DNA from: JACCZX01 sp963829995
Lineage (GTDB): Bacteria > Pseudomonadota > Gammaproteobacteria > Burkholderiales > Burkholderiaceae_F
Direction: 5' to 3'
NCBI GenBank assembly: GCA_963829995.1
Contig: CAWHKW010000022.1
Coordinates: 1 to 64,000 of the forward strand
Length of the DNA stretch: 64,000 bases
Below the pieces are notes generated by a model. That model saw only the letters and a program-made list of their open reading frames with translations, did no database searches and was not told the DNA's origin. Position 1 is the first letter of the stretch; the number at the start of each line of letters is the position of its first letter. A program made the position numbers and the translations under genes. This document shows, piece after piece, positions 9,145-17,837 of this stretch.

Positions 9145-11462
9145 ATGCGCATCGACATCATCGGCGGCGGGCCGGCGGGTCTGTATTTCGCGATCCTTGC
9201 GAAGAAGAGCTTTCCAACTGCGACCGTTGACGTTGTCGAGCGCAACGCGGCCGATGACACGTTCGGCTTCGGGATTGTGCTGTCGGACGAGACGCTGGCG
9301 AATCTGAAAGCCGCCGACGAGCCGAGCTATCGCGAGATCGCCGCCAAATTCGCGTACTGGGACGACATCTTCGTGCAGTTTCGCGGGCACGTGATGAAGT
9401 CATCGGGGCACGGGTTCTCCGGGATCAAACGCATCACCTTGCTGCAGATACTGCAACGGCGAGCGAGCGTGCTCGGCGTGCGGGTTCGATACTGCATCGA
9501 AGATCCGGGCATCGACGCCCATCGCGGCGCGCAGCTGGTCGTCGCCGCGGACGGCGCCAACTCCTCGTTGCGGGATCGGTTCAAGGAAACGTTTGCGCCA
9601 ACGGTCGATCTGCGCAGCAATCGATTCGTCTGGCTCGGTGCCAATCTGTCGTTGCCGGGGTTTTTCTACAGCTTTCGTGAGAACGAGCACGGGCTGTGGA
9701 ACATGCACGCGTACATGTATGCGCCCGGCGAAAGCACGATCGTTGTCGAAACCACCGACGATGCTTGGCGGCGTTCCGGCCTGGTTGCTGATGACGAGGC
9801 AGGCACCGCTGCTTATATCGAGCGCCTTTTCAGCGAAGAACTGAAAGGCGGCCGCGTGCTGACTAATCGCTCTTTGTGGCGGCAGTTTCCGACGATCACG
9901 CTCGCGACGTGGCAGGCGCGCACGAACGGCACGCCGATTGTTCTGCTGGGTGACGCTGCGCACACCGCGCACTACGCAATTGGCTCGGGTACCAAACTGG
10001 CACTGGAAGACGCGATCGCGCTGCACGAGGCGCTGATCGCGCAACCCGATGATCTCGGCCGCGCAGTGGCAGCCTACGAAGCGCAGCGGCGCGATGAAGT
10101 CGGCCGCATTCAGCATTCGGCGAATGTCTCGCTGGCGTGGTTCGAGAACGTGCGACGGTTCTGGCAACTCGAGCCGTGGCAGTTCAACGTCAGCCTTTTG
10201 ACGCGCAGCAAGCAGATCACGTACGAAAACCTGCGGCTGCGCGATGCCGCGCTGGTGGCGGAAGCAACCGAGCAGTGGAATCGTCGTGAGGCCGCGCGCC
10301 TGAAGGCGCGGCCGCCCGCCGATCTGCGCACTCCGCCGATGTTCGCGCCCATCAGATTGCGCGAGCTCTGGATCACCAACCGCGTAGTCGTGTCGCCGAT
10401 GGCGCAGTATTCGGCGGTCGACGGCACGCCGAACGATTGGCACTTCGCGCATTACGCGGAGCGCGCGAAGGGCGGCGCGGGGCTTGTGTTCGTCGAGATG
10501 ACGTGCGTTTCTCCGCACGCTCGCATCACGCCCGGATGCACCGGGCTGTATAGCGACGAGCACGCGAAGCTTGGAGGCGGCTGGTTGATTTTGTGCATCG
10601 GCACACCGACGCCAAGATTGCGATGCAGATCGGACATTCGGGCCGCAAAGGGTCGACACAGGTCGGCTGGCGGCAGATGGACTGGCCGCTTGACGAAAAA
10701 GACAGCGAGCCGAATTGGCCCTTGGTGTCGGCATCGGCGATTCCGTATCGCGCCGGTGTCAACCAGGTGCCGCGCGCTGCGACGCGTGCTGACATGGATG
10801 GGTACGTCGAGCAGTTCTGCAACTCGGCGATCATGGCCGATCAGGCCGGATTCGATCTGCTCGAACTGCACATGGCGCACGGCTATCTGCTCGCGAGCTT
10901 CCTGTCGCCGGTCACGAATCAGCGCAGCGATGACTACGGCGGAACGCTTGCCAATCGCTTGCGTTTCCCGCTCGAGCTTTTTCGCGCGGTGCGTTCGGTG
11001 TGGCCGCAGCACAAGCCGATGTCGGTGCGGGTATCGGCCACCGACTGGATCGCCGGCGGAACCACGGGTGCCGACAGCGTGCAAATCGCGCGTGCCTTCA
11101 AGGATGCAGGCTGCGATCTGTTCGACGTGTCGACCGGGCAAACCGATCCGAGCTGCAAGCCGGTATACGGCCGCATGTTCCAGGCGACATTTTCCGAACA
11201 AATACGGCTCGAAGTCGGGATCGCGACGATGGCCGTCGGCGCGGTCACGACGGCAGATCAAGTCAACACGCTGTTGATTTCAGGCCGCGCGGATCTGGTC
11301 GCGCTCGCGCGGCCGCACCTGGCCGATCCTTACTTCACTTTGCACGCGGCGGCCGAGCTGGGCTACGAAGGCGTCACCTGGCCAGCGCAATACTTGCCGG
11401 GCGCTCAACAGTTGCATTCGGTGCAGCGGCGCGCGCGCGAGGATGCGGCTCGCACGCGCTAG
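9145..11462 (+). CDS. Bifunctional 2-aminobenzoyl-CoA/salicylyl-CoA monooxygenase-reductase, one frame break
   Basis: A fusion of an N-terminal FAD monooxygenase (IIGGGPAGLYFAILAKK; GDAAHTAHYAIGSGTKLALED) and a C-terminal Old-Yellow-Enzyme reductase (from about residue 400: MFAPIRLRELWITNRVVVSP; later AMQIGHSGRKGSTQVGWRQM and SPVTNQRSDDYGG). The family includes 2-aminobenzoyl-CoA monooxygenase/reductase and salicylyl-CoA 5-hydroxylase. Next to kynBUA the natural substrate would be 2-aminobenzoyl-CoA made from anthranilate. One missing base near 10566 splits the frame; restoring it gives DEHAEAWRRLVDFVH and a 772-residue protein, the usual size. The ATG at 9145 is preceded by GGAG. No CoA ligase, thioesterase or beta-oxidation gene follows, so the pathway is incomplete locally. 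The last four bases overlap the convergent permease gene. Confidence 0.88.
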
Positions 11463-12323
11463 CGCCGGATGATTTGCGTCGCGAGCGCGGTACCCACCAG
11501 AATCACTGCGCACCCGCCCAGCATCACCCATGTAACGCTCTCGTCGAGAAAAATGACTCCCCAGACAATTGCGAATGCCGGAATCAGAAAAGTGACTGCC
11601 ATCGTCTTGGCCGGTCCGATGCGCGCGATCAGCCTGAAGTACAACGCGTAGGCGATTCCGGTGCAGAGCACGCCAAGCGCTATCAGCGCGGACCAGTCAA
11701 GCGCGCTCGGCATCGCTCGGCGGCAGGTAGAGCAACGTCAGTGGAAGCAGCAGCACGGTCGCGGCGATCTGACTTCCAGTGGCTACCGCAAGCGGACGGA
11801 TGTGCGCGAAGTGGCGCTTTGCGAGATTTCCGGAGATCCCGTACGACAATGACGCTACCAAGCCCGCCGCGATGGCCCATCCTTCTCCGCCCGGCTTGAA
11901 GCTCGCTTGATCTGCCGATAGCCACAGCACGCCGCCGAACCCTATCGCCAGCCCGATCCATTGCAGAACGGTGAGTTTGTCGCGCAACCATACCCACGCG
12001 ACCAGCGCGGCGAACAACGGCACGGTGGCGTTCAGAATCGACGCCAGTCCGGCGGTGATCGACAGTGCCGCGTACGCAAACAGCGTGAACGGAATCGCCG
12101 AGTTGAACGCGCCGAGCAGCAGGAAGCGCGATGCATTGGGTGCAAGCTCGGCAATGCCGCCGCGCCACATGAGCAGGGAAAGCAAAACGAGCGCCGCAAC
12201 CGCGGTGCGCAGATCGGCAATTGCAAGCGGTCCGAAAGCCGGCGCTGCCACGCGCATGAAAAGAAAGCTCGCACCCCACAAGGCCGCGAGTAACGTGAAA
12301 TCGAACAGATCGCGTAACTTCAT
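11459..12323 (-). CDS. EamA/DMT-superfamily permease, one frame break
   Basis: A ten-helix inner-membrane exporter of the drug/metabolite transporter superfamily. The N-terminal EamA repeat (LLAALWGASFLFMRVAAPAF, then ITAGLASILNATVPLFAALV) and most of the second repeat lie in one frame ending LLYLPPSDAERA. The last three helices (IALGVLCTGIAYALYFRLIA and TFLIPAFAIVWGVIFLDE) lie in the next frame. Dropping one base at about 11710 joins them as LPPSDPSALDWSALIALG, giving about 286 residues. The substrate is unknown; relatives export amino acids or metabolites. It is convergent with the monooxygenase gene. Confidence 0.85.
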
Positions 12324-12392
12324 GCCGCGATTGTCGTTGGCCTGGATGCGCGGCTCACTCCAATTCTTGCTATCGATAGCCGGTGCGGCAAG

Positions 12393-12911
12393 TTATCGCC
12401 ACGGTTTGCGAAACGCGCGCGGCAGCGGTTCTTCGATGGCGCTTGCGATGTAGCTGCCGTCATGAAATATCAGCGGCGCGCCGCCAGGTGCTTCGAACAG
12501 CGACACTTCACCGACCAGGATCAGGTGGTCGCCCTCGATATGCTGGCTGCGATTCAATGCGATCAGCGTGGCGACGCTACCGCTGATGATCGGCAGCTCG
12601 TGCGGCCCTGCGTCCCAGTCTGTTCCGATGAAGCGATCCACGCCGCGCGACGCGAAGCGTTTGGCGACCTCGAGCTGGTCCGCGGCCAGCACGTTGATCG
12701 CGTAGCGCGCGCAATCGCGGAACGCTGCGAGCGAGCCTGCCTTTAGCGACAAGCTCCACAAGATAAGTGGTGGCTGCAGCGACACCGAATTGAATGAATT
12801 GACGGTCAACCCGGTCGGCGCACCATCAGCGGTGCGCGTGGTCACGATCGTGACGCCGGTGGCGAATTGTGCGAGCGCGTTTCGGTAGTCGGTACGTGCG
12901 CGGGCTTGCAT
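12393..12911 (-). CDS. Flavin reductase family protein (FMN-binding split barrel)
   Basis: A 172-residue protein of the flavin reductase/HpaC-like family, which uses NAD(P)H to reduce free flavin, commonly for a two-component monooxygenase. The signature is FATGVTIVTTRTADGAPTGL, then TVNSFNSVSLQPPLILWSL and FRDCARYAINVLAADQ. The end of the domain (HIEGDHLILVGEVSLFEAP) is intact, so length and domain agree. No two-component oxygenase lies next to it: the nearby CoA-dependent monooxygenase has its own reductase domain, and the Rieske oxygenase at 27527 is 15 kb away. It is divergent from lemA. Confidence 0.85.
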   Translation of the reverse strand: MQARARTDYRNALAQFATGVTIVTTRTADGAPTGLTVNSFNSVSLQPPLILWSLSLKAGSLAAFRDCARYAINVLAADQLEVAKRFASRGVDRFIGTDWDAGPHELPIISGSVATLIALNRSQHIEGDHLILVGEVSLFEAPGGAPLIFHDGSYIASAIEEPLPRAFRKPWR

Positions 12912-13000
12912 CGCGGCAGTTTACGGGCGGAGTCGCCTGCGACGGCTGTTTTCGAGGCAAGGCACAATGTGCGTGCAGATTTATTCATTGGAGAGGAAAC

Positions 13001-13600
13001 ATGAGAACACTGCGTGCAATGATTGCAATGGCGATCGTCAGCGTGCTGACCGGCTGCGGTTACAACACGATCGTCACCCAGGAGCAGACGGTCACCGCCG
13101 CCTGGTCCGAAGTGCTGAATCAGTATCAGCGGCGCGCCGATTTGATCCCGAACATCGTCGAAACGGTAAAGGGCGAAGCGAACTTCGAACAGACGACGCT
13201 GCAGAACGTGATCGAGGCGCGCGCACGCGCGACGTCGATCCAGGCCACGCCGGAGCTGGTCAATGATCCGCAGGCGTTTGCGCAGTTCACGCAGGCACAA
13301 AGCCAGTTGACGTCGGCACTGTCGCGGTTGCTGGTAACCGTCGAGAACTATCCGAATCTGAAAGCGAACGTCGCGTTTCAGGAATTGCGTGCCACGCTGG
13401 AGGGAACCGAGAACCGCATCGGAATCGCTCGCAAGCGTTACATCGATGCGGTCGCGCAGTACAACACCACCATCGCCCTGCTGCAGAATTTTCTGGGCAA
13501 GATTCTGACCGGGGCCTCGCCGAAGCCGCAGTTTTCGGTGGCGGACGAAGGCGCAATCAGCAAGCCGCCGACGGTGGACTTCGGAACGAAGAAGAAGTAG
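13001..13600 (+). CDS. lemA: LemA family lipoprotein
   Basis: A 199-residue LemA family protein: a short hydrophobic N-terminus with a lipobox (VLTGC) followed by a long antiparallel helical bundle (QRRADLIPNIVETVKGEANF; ENYPNLKANVAFQELRATL; IGIARKRYIDAVAQYN). The function is poorly known; it is thought to be envelope-associated. The ATG at 13001 is preceded by GAGAGGA and directly followed by the signal sequence; the open frame continues upstream but without a better start. It is the first gene of a lemA-TPM-TPM operon, an arrangement found widely in proteobacteria, with the next start 11 bases after its stop. Confidence 0.93.
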   Translation: MRTLRAMIAMAIVSVLTGCGYNTIVTQEQTVTAAWSEVLNQYQRRADLIPNIVETVKGEANFEQTTLQNVIEARARATSIQATPELVNDPQAFAQFTQAQSQLTSALSRLLVTVENYPNLKANVAFQELRATLEGTENRIGIARKRYIDAVAQYNTTIALLQNFLGKILTGASPKPQFSVADEGAISKPPTVDFGTKKK

Positions 13601-13610
13601 GTCGTTGCGC

Positions 13611-14633
13611 ATGGGGTTTAGCGCAGGGCATAGAGGCGCGATCGCCGGATTTTTTTGCACGGCGATGTTGCTCGCTGCGCCTGCGCTGGCGCAGCCGCAG
13701 GAGTTGCCCAAGGGTCTGGCGCCGTCGGGCTCGTCCATGCCGACGCCGCCGAGTTCCGATACTTCGAAGCCGGCACCACCTGCGCCGACTTTGCCAGATG
13801 GCACATTGGCGGTGCCTCCACTGGCACGCGTGACCGACACCGCAGGTGTGCTCGATGGCGCCGCGCGCGCTCAGCTCGAAGCGAAGCTCGCAGCCTTCGA
13901 GCAGGCGCACGGTGCGCAGATCGCAGTGCTCGTCGTCCCTAGTACGCAGCCTGAGCCGATATCCGACTTCGCCAACCGCGTTGGCGGCGTATGGAAGATT
14001 GGCCGGGCGGGCATCGGTGACGGCGTTTTGATGGTGGTCGCGGTAAAGGACCGCCGCGCGTGGATCAGCGTTGCGCGTGCGCTCGAAGGTGCGATCCCAG
14101 ACGTCATTGCGTCCCGCATCACGCGCGAGCAAATGGGGCCGCAGTTTGCGAAAGGCAATTTCGCCGCCGGAGTGAATGCCGGCGTCGATGCCGTCATGCG
14201 GCGCATCGAAGGGGAAGGGTTGCCGACGCCAGCCGGCATTCCGCGCGACCATGTCGATGCCGGTGAAGGCGTGATGTCGTTGTTGCTGCCGATCATTTTG
14301 ATCGGCGCGTTCGTGAGCGCGATGTTACGGCGGAAGCTGGGCGTACCGGGTGCCGCGCTTGGAGGCATCGGTTCGGGCGCGATCGCAGGATTTATTTTGT
14401 CGTCATTGCTGCTGGGTGGCGTTGCAGCGATTGCCGTCTTTCTGTTCTCGGCGTTTGGCGGATTAGGTGGCGGGGGTGGCGGTCGAGCGTTGGGTGGCCG
14501 CGGCGGACCGATCTTTCTTCCGGGTGGTTGGAGCGGAGGCGGGGGTGGCTGGAGCGGCGGAGATGGAGGCGGCGGCTGGAGCTCGGGAGGTGGTGGTGAT
14601 TTTTCCGGCGGCGGCGGTGGAAGCAGCTGGTGA
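13611..14633 (+). CDS. TPM-domain (YgcG family) membrane protein with Gly-rich tail
   Basis: A 340-residue envelope protein. Residues 1-27 are a signal peptide (AGFFCTAMLLAAPALAQ), followed by a Pro/Ser-rich linker, a TPM domain (about 70-200: LARVTDTAGVLDGAARAQLE; AQIAVLVVPSTQ; RAWISVARALEGAIPD), two hydrophobic segments (about 222-285) and a C-terminal tail composed almost entirely of glycine with Ser/Trp. TPM domains (named from TLP18.3, Psb32 and MOLO-1) have been linked to phosphatase activity and photosystem repair in plants; the bacterial role is unclear. I take the ATG at 13611 rather than the TTG six bases upstream. It sits between lemA and a second TPM gene. Confidence 0.9.
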   Translation: MGFSAGHRGAIAGFFCTAMLLAAPALAQPQELPKGLAPSGSSMPTPPSSDTSKPAPPAPTLPDGTLAVPPLARVTDTAGVLDGAARAQLEAKLAAFEQAHGAQIAVLVVPSTQPEPISDFANRVGGVWKIGRAGIGDGVLMVVAVKDRRAWISVARALEGAIPDVIASRITREQMGPQFAKGNFAAGVNAGVDAVMRRIEGEGLPTPAGIPRDHVDAGEGVMSLLLPIILIGAFVSAMLRRKLGVPGAALGGIGSGAIAGFILSSLLLGGVAAIAVFLFSAFGGLGGGGGGRALGGRGGPIFLPGGWSGGGGGWSGGDGGGGWSSGGGGDFSGGGGGSSW

Positions 14634-15153
14634 TGACTTAGATGCCCTCAATAAGCTGACGCGCTGGCTGCGCCATTCGATCAAGACACCCCAATCGGTG
14701 ACCCGTGCGTTTCCGACAGCGGTGTTGCAGCGGATTCAGAGCGAGATCGCGGACGGCGAGCAAGCGCATTCGGGGGAAATCCGGTTTGCAGTCGAAGCGG
14801 CCTTGCCGTGGAGTTATTTGCGGCGTGATGCGCCGGCGCGCGAGCGTGCGGAAATGGTGTTCGCCAAGCTGAGGGTGTGGGACACCGAGGACAACAACGG
14901 CGTGTTGATCTACGTCGAGTTGGCGGATCACCGCATCGAGATCGTGGCCGATCGCGGGATTGCGAGGCACGTTCCGAATGCGCGTTGGGAAGAAGTCTCA
15001 AAGATGATGCGCGAGAGGTTTCAGGCGGGTGAGTTCGAAGCCGGCAGTATCGCGGCGGTACGCGCCGTCAGCGCGATACTGGCCGAGCGGTTCCGCTTGG
15101 CGGACGGTGCGCGCAACCCCAATCAGCTGTCGGATGCGCCCACGGTACTTTGA
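14617..15153 (+). CDS. Second TPM-domain protein (cytosolic type)
   Basis: A short TPM-domain protein without signal peptide or membrane helix. Recognisable segments are RAFPTAVLQRIQSEIADGEQ, SGEIRFAVEAALPWSYL and AKLRVWDTEDNNGVLIYVEL, then HRIEIVADRGIARHVP. This is the usual partner of the lemA-TPM pair. The start is uncertain: the frame has no ATG near its N-terminus, and I chose the GTG at 14617, which overlaps the glycine-tail codons of the previous gene by 17 bases and gives 178 residues. A base missing from the repetitive GGC/GGT stretch could hide the true start. Confidence 0.82.
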   Translation: MEAAGDDLDALNKLTRWLRHSIKTPQSVTRAFPTAVLQRIQSEIADGEQAHSGEIRFAVEAALPWSYLRRDAPARERAEMVFAKLRVWDTEDNNGVLIYVELADHRIEIVADRGIARHVPNARWEEVSKMMRERFQAGEFEAGSIAAVRAVSAILAERFRLADGARNPNQLSDAPTVL

Positions 15154-15235
15154 CCGGTCCACGCCTGCTACGCGTCGAGCGTAAGGTCGTCATCCTGGCC
15201 GCGACCAAGCGATAACCAACTTTGGAGAACACACT

Positions 15236-15814
15236 ATGTCGATCGCAAATCCGCTCACCGTGCAACCGCGCGCGGGCAATCAATTCGCTACGTTGGGCGG
15301 CGGTTGCTTCTGGTGTTTGGAGGCGGTGTACGAAGAAGTGCAGGGTGTGGTCGACGTCGAGTCCGGCTATTCAGGCGGCCACGTTGCCAAGCCGGCGTAT
15401 GCCGATGTGTGCGACGGCACCACGGGGCACGCCGAAGTGGTACGTATCGAGTTCGACCCGCAACAGATTTCGTATCGCGAGTTGCTCGAGATCTTCTTCG
15501 TGATTCACGATCCGACCACGTTGAATCGGCAAGGCAATGATTCGGGCACGCAGTATCGATCGGTAATTTTTTACCACTCAGACGAACAACGCAGTGTCGC
15601 CGAAGGCGTAATTCGAGAAGCTCAAACACAGTGGAAAAAGCCGGTCGTGACTCAATTGCTGCCCGCGCCTGACTATTACCGCGCGGAAACGCACCACCAG
15701 GAGTACTACCGCCACAATCCCGCTGCCGGATATTGCATGTTTGTGGTCTCACCAAAAGTCGCGAAATTCCGCAAGACTTTTGCGGCTAAAAGAAAGAATT
15801 CCACTGTGGATTAG
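15236..15814 (+). CDS. msrA: Peptide methionine-S-sulfoxide reductase
   Basis: Repairs oxidised proteins by reducing the S epimer of methionine sulfoxide, using thioredoxin as electron donor. The 192-residue protein has the catalytic signature GGGCFWCLEAVYEEVQGV with nucleophilic Cys24, the conserved GYSGGHVAKPAYADVCDGTT, and the HHQEYY-containing substrate segment (AETHHQEYYRHNPAAGYC), whose Cys is a candidate resolving cysteine. The ATG at 15236 is preceded by GGAG about ten bases upstream. It lies 71 bases before the thioredoxin-like gene, which may be fortuitous, since that protein is exported and MsrA is cytosolic. Confidence 0.96.
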   Translation: MSIANPLTVQPRAGNQFATLGGGCFWCLEAVYEEVQGVVDVESGYSGGHVAKPAYADVCDGTTGHAEVVRIEFDPQQISYRELLEIFFVIHDPTTLNRQGNDSGTQYRSVIFYHSDEQRSVAEGVIREAQTQWKKPVVTQLLPAPDYYRAETHHQEYYRHNPAAGYCMFVVSPKVAKFRKTFAAKRKNSTVD

Positions 15815-15885
15815 CCGCAATCCGCGATGCCGACCCCCGAGGCTTAGCCGCTAGTATCCGCTGACTCTCGGGGAAAGGGCATCAG

Positions 15886-16392
15886 ATGGTTTCTCGCAAT
15901 CTCGCAATCGGTCTTATCGTCTCTGCGCTTGCATTGTCGGTCGGCAGCGCCACAGCACAGGAAGTAGGAAGCAGGGCACCGTCATTCGATTTGCCCGGCA
16001 TGGTCAAGCCGGTGCGTTTCGCTGACTTCAAGGGTCGTGTGGTTTACGTCGACTTCTGGGCTTCATGGTGCGGGCCGTGCAAGCAGTCATTTCCGTGGAT
16101 GAACGAGATGCAGGCCAAATATGGCGCGCGCGGATTTTCAGTCGTCGGGATTAACGTCGATCAAAAACGCGAAGACGCCGACAAGTTTCTGGTCTCGACG
16201 CCCGCAAATTTTTTGGTCGGCTATGACACGACCGGCAAGGTCGCCGAGGCATACCAGCCGAAGGGGATGCCGACTTCGTTCCTGATCGGTGCCGACGGCA
16301 AAGTGCGCGCCGTTCATGTCGGCTTTAAAGACAGCAATCGCGAAGCACTCGAGCGCGAGATCGAATCGGCACTCGCTGCAGTACGCAAATAA
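15886..16392 (+). CDS. TlpA/ResA-like exported thioredoxin
   Basis: A 168-residue exported thioredoxin-fold protein. The signal peptide ends around residue 24 (SVGSATA-QE). The mature part has the redox-active WCGPC (Cys62, Cys65) in DFWASWCGPCKQSFP and the cis-proline loop GMPTSFLIGADGKV. Such proteins act in the periplasm as disulfide reductants, for example in cytochrome c maturation or metal-centre assembly. It is the first gene of a tight cluster with a DUF4266 lipoprotein (start 10 bases after this stop), a DUF3570 outer-membrane barrel and an ApbE flavin transferase. That context suggests it keeps cysteines of a cluster partner reduced; the C-terminal CGC of the DUF4266 protein is the obvious candidate. 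Confidence 0.92.
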   Translation: MVSRNLAIGLIVSALALSVGSATAQEVGSRAPSFDLPGMVKPVRFADFKGRVVYVDFWASWCGPCKQSFPWMNEMQAKYGARGFSVVGINVDQKREDADKFLVSTPANFLVGYDTTGKVAEAYQPKGMPTSFLIGADGKVRAVHVGFKDSNREALEREIESALAAVRK

Positions 16393-16401
16393 GGAATGGC
16401 G

Positions 16402-16620
16402 ATGAAGAAATCAATCGCGGTAGCGGGCGTACTTGCGCTCTGCGTCGGCCTGATGGGATGCGAAACGGTGCAGCCGTGGCAGAAGGGCAATCTCGCCAAA
16501 GAAGATATGGCGTTTGACCCTGATCCACTGCAGACGCGCTTTGCAGAGCATACGTATCACAGCAAAGAAGGTGCGACGGGCGGCACATCGGTTGGTGGCG
16601 GCGGGTGCGGGTGTAATTGA
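16402..16620 (+). CDS. DUF4266 lipoprotein with C-terminal GGGGCGCN
   Basis: A 72-residue lipoprotein. MKKSIAVAGVLALCVGLMGC is a lipoprotein signal ending in a lipobox, so Cys20 would be lipidated. The mature peptide is about 52 residues and ends GGTSVGGGGCGCN. I chose the ATG at 16402 because AAGGA (16391-16395) is six bases upstream; the ATG at 16396 would directly abut it. The family (DUF4266) has no known function. The glycine-rich tail with two cysteines is typical of the family as I know it and suggests metal binding, a redox dithiol or a modification site. The stop overlaps the next start by one base (TGATG), so it is translationally coupled to the DUF3570 gene. Confidence 0.88.
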   Translation: MKKSIAVAGVLALCVGLMGCETVQPWQKGNLAKEDMAFDPDPLQTRFAEHTYHSKEGATGGTSVGGGGCGCN

Positions 16621-17789
16621 TGTCGACACCCGTTAAAACCGGCTCCATCCTCGCAGCCGCGTTGGCATTACCTGGCATCGTGCCGTGCGCGCACGCACAG
16701 GTCACCGTACCCAACGCGACGTTGATTCAGTTCAAGTATCTGTACTACCGGGACTATCAGGAGTCAGGCGGCGTTAATAACGACGGTAAGCGGATGACCG
16801 TCAAATCGCCGGCGCTTTATATGCTGGCGCCGATCAGCGACAGCTGGGTGTTCGAGATCGGCGGTGTCTATGACAACGTATCGGGTGCGTCGCCGTACTA
16901 CCACACGGTACTGTCAGGTGCATCTGGCCAGGGTATTGAGGATGGTCGCTTCCAAGGCGACATAACGGTCACCAAGTATTTTGGCCGCACCGCCCTTTCG
17001 GTGCGCGGCGCGTATTCGACCGAGGACGACTACCAATCGGCCGCTGGCGGCATGACGCTGCGTCATGCGACGCCCGATCAGAACACGACATTCACGATCG
17101 GTGTTGGTTACTCGTCAGACAACATCTCGCCCAGTGATGGGCCCGTTTTCACCCGCAATAAGTCGACGCTCGACGGCATCATCGGCGTGTCGCAAGTGCT
17201 GGGCCGCAACGACACCGCGCAATTGAACGTGTACTACGCGATGCAGCGTGGCTACCTGACCGATCCGTACAAAGCGCTGTACGGCGTCGACCAGCGGCCC
17301 GATCACCGCGATCAGTACGCGGCGGTGGTGCGTTGGAACCACTACTTCGATGGTCTGAAGGCGGCGCTGCGTACGTCGTATCGCTATTACCACGACGATT
17401 GGGAAATCAACGCCAATACCGGCACGATCGAATGGGCGCAAGAGTTGCCGCATGGATTCACGCTTACGCCAGGGTTGCGCTACCACACGCAGAGCTCTGC
17501 GTACTTCTATTTCGACCCGGTTTACGACGCGGCGGGTGGCCCTCCTTTCCCCCCGGGATATTTTGCGAATCCGAACGCCTTTTACAGCGCCGATCAAAGG
17601 TTGTCGGCGTACGGCGCTATCTCGCCGAGCTTGAAACTTGCCAAGTCCTTCCCCGGGGGCTGGTCAGTCGACGGCAAGGCCGAGTACTACGAGCAGCGCG
17701 GCGATTGGCGACTCGGTGGCGACGGCAGCCCCGGATTGCAGGACTTCAAGGCGCAGCTTTATCAGGTCGGCGTCAGCAAGAAGTTCTAA
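16620..17789 (+). CDS. DUF3570 outer-membrane beta-barrel protein
   Basis: A 389-residue protein with a signal peptide (SILAAALALPGIVPCAHAQ) followed by amphipathic strands rich in aromatic residues, such as LIQFKYLYYRDYQESGG and AALRTSYRYYHDDWEINA. It ends in YQVGVSKKF with the C-terminal phenylalanine that marks outer-membrane barrels. It matches the DUF3570 family, whose function is unknown. The start ATG shares its first base with the stop of the DUF4266 gene. As the largest product of the cluster it may carry the small lipoprotein, or electrons or flavin cofactors, across or to the outer membrane; that is inference. Confidence 0.9.
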   Translation: MSTPVKTGSILAAALALPGIVPCAHAQVTVPNATLIQFKYLYYRDYQESGGVNNDGKRMTVKSPALYMLAPISDSWVFEIGGVYDNVSGASPYYHTVLSGASGQGIEDGRFQGDITVTKYFGRTALSVRGAYSTEDDYQSAAGGMTLRHATPDQNTTFTIGVGYSSDNISPSDGPVFTRNKSTLDGIIGVSQVLGRNDTAQLNVYYAMQRGYLTDPYKALYGVDQRPDHRDQYAAVVRWNHYFDGLKAALRTSYRYYHDDWEINANTGTIEWAQELPHGFTLTPGLRYHTQSSAYFYFDPVYDAAGGPPFPPGYFANPNAFYSADQRLSAYGAISPSLKLAKSFPGGWSVDGKAEYYEQRGDWRLGGDGSPGLQDFKAQLYQVGVSKKF

Positions 17790-17811
17790 GAGCTACCTAG
17801 CGGGTTAGCAT

Positions 17812-17836
17812 CGCGCAGCTTTTCACAGGCTGCGCG
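17812..17836 (+). promoter_or_regulatory. Hairpin immediately before the ApbE start
   Basis: CGCGCAGC at 17812-17819 is perfectly complementary to GCTGCGCG at 17829-17836, with the 9-base loop TTTTCACAG. It lies after the DUF3570 stop and ends one base before the GTG start of the ApbE gene, so in RNA it would occupy the ribosome binding site. No T tract follows. It could lower ApbE translation relative to the upstream genes, or simply be a processing or attenuation element. Confidence 0.5.
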
Positions 17837-17837
17837 C

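Noticed and set aside
9400..10734. 444-codon open frame on the minus strand
   Set aside because: Antisense shadow of the monooxygenase/reductase gene; Arg-rich and without any family resemblance.
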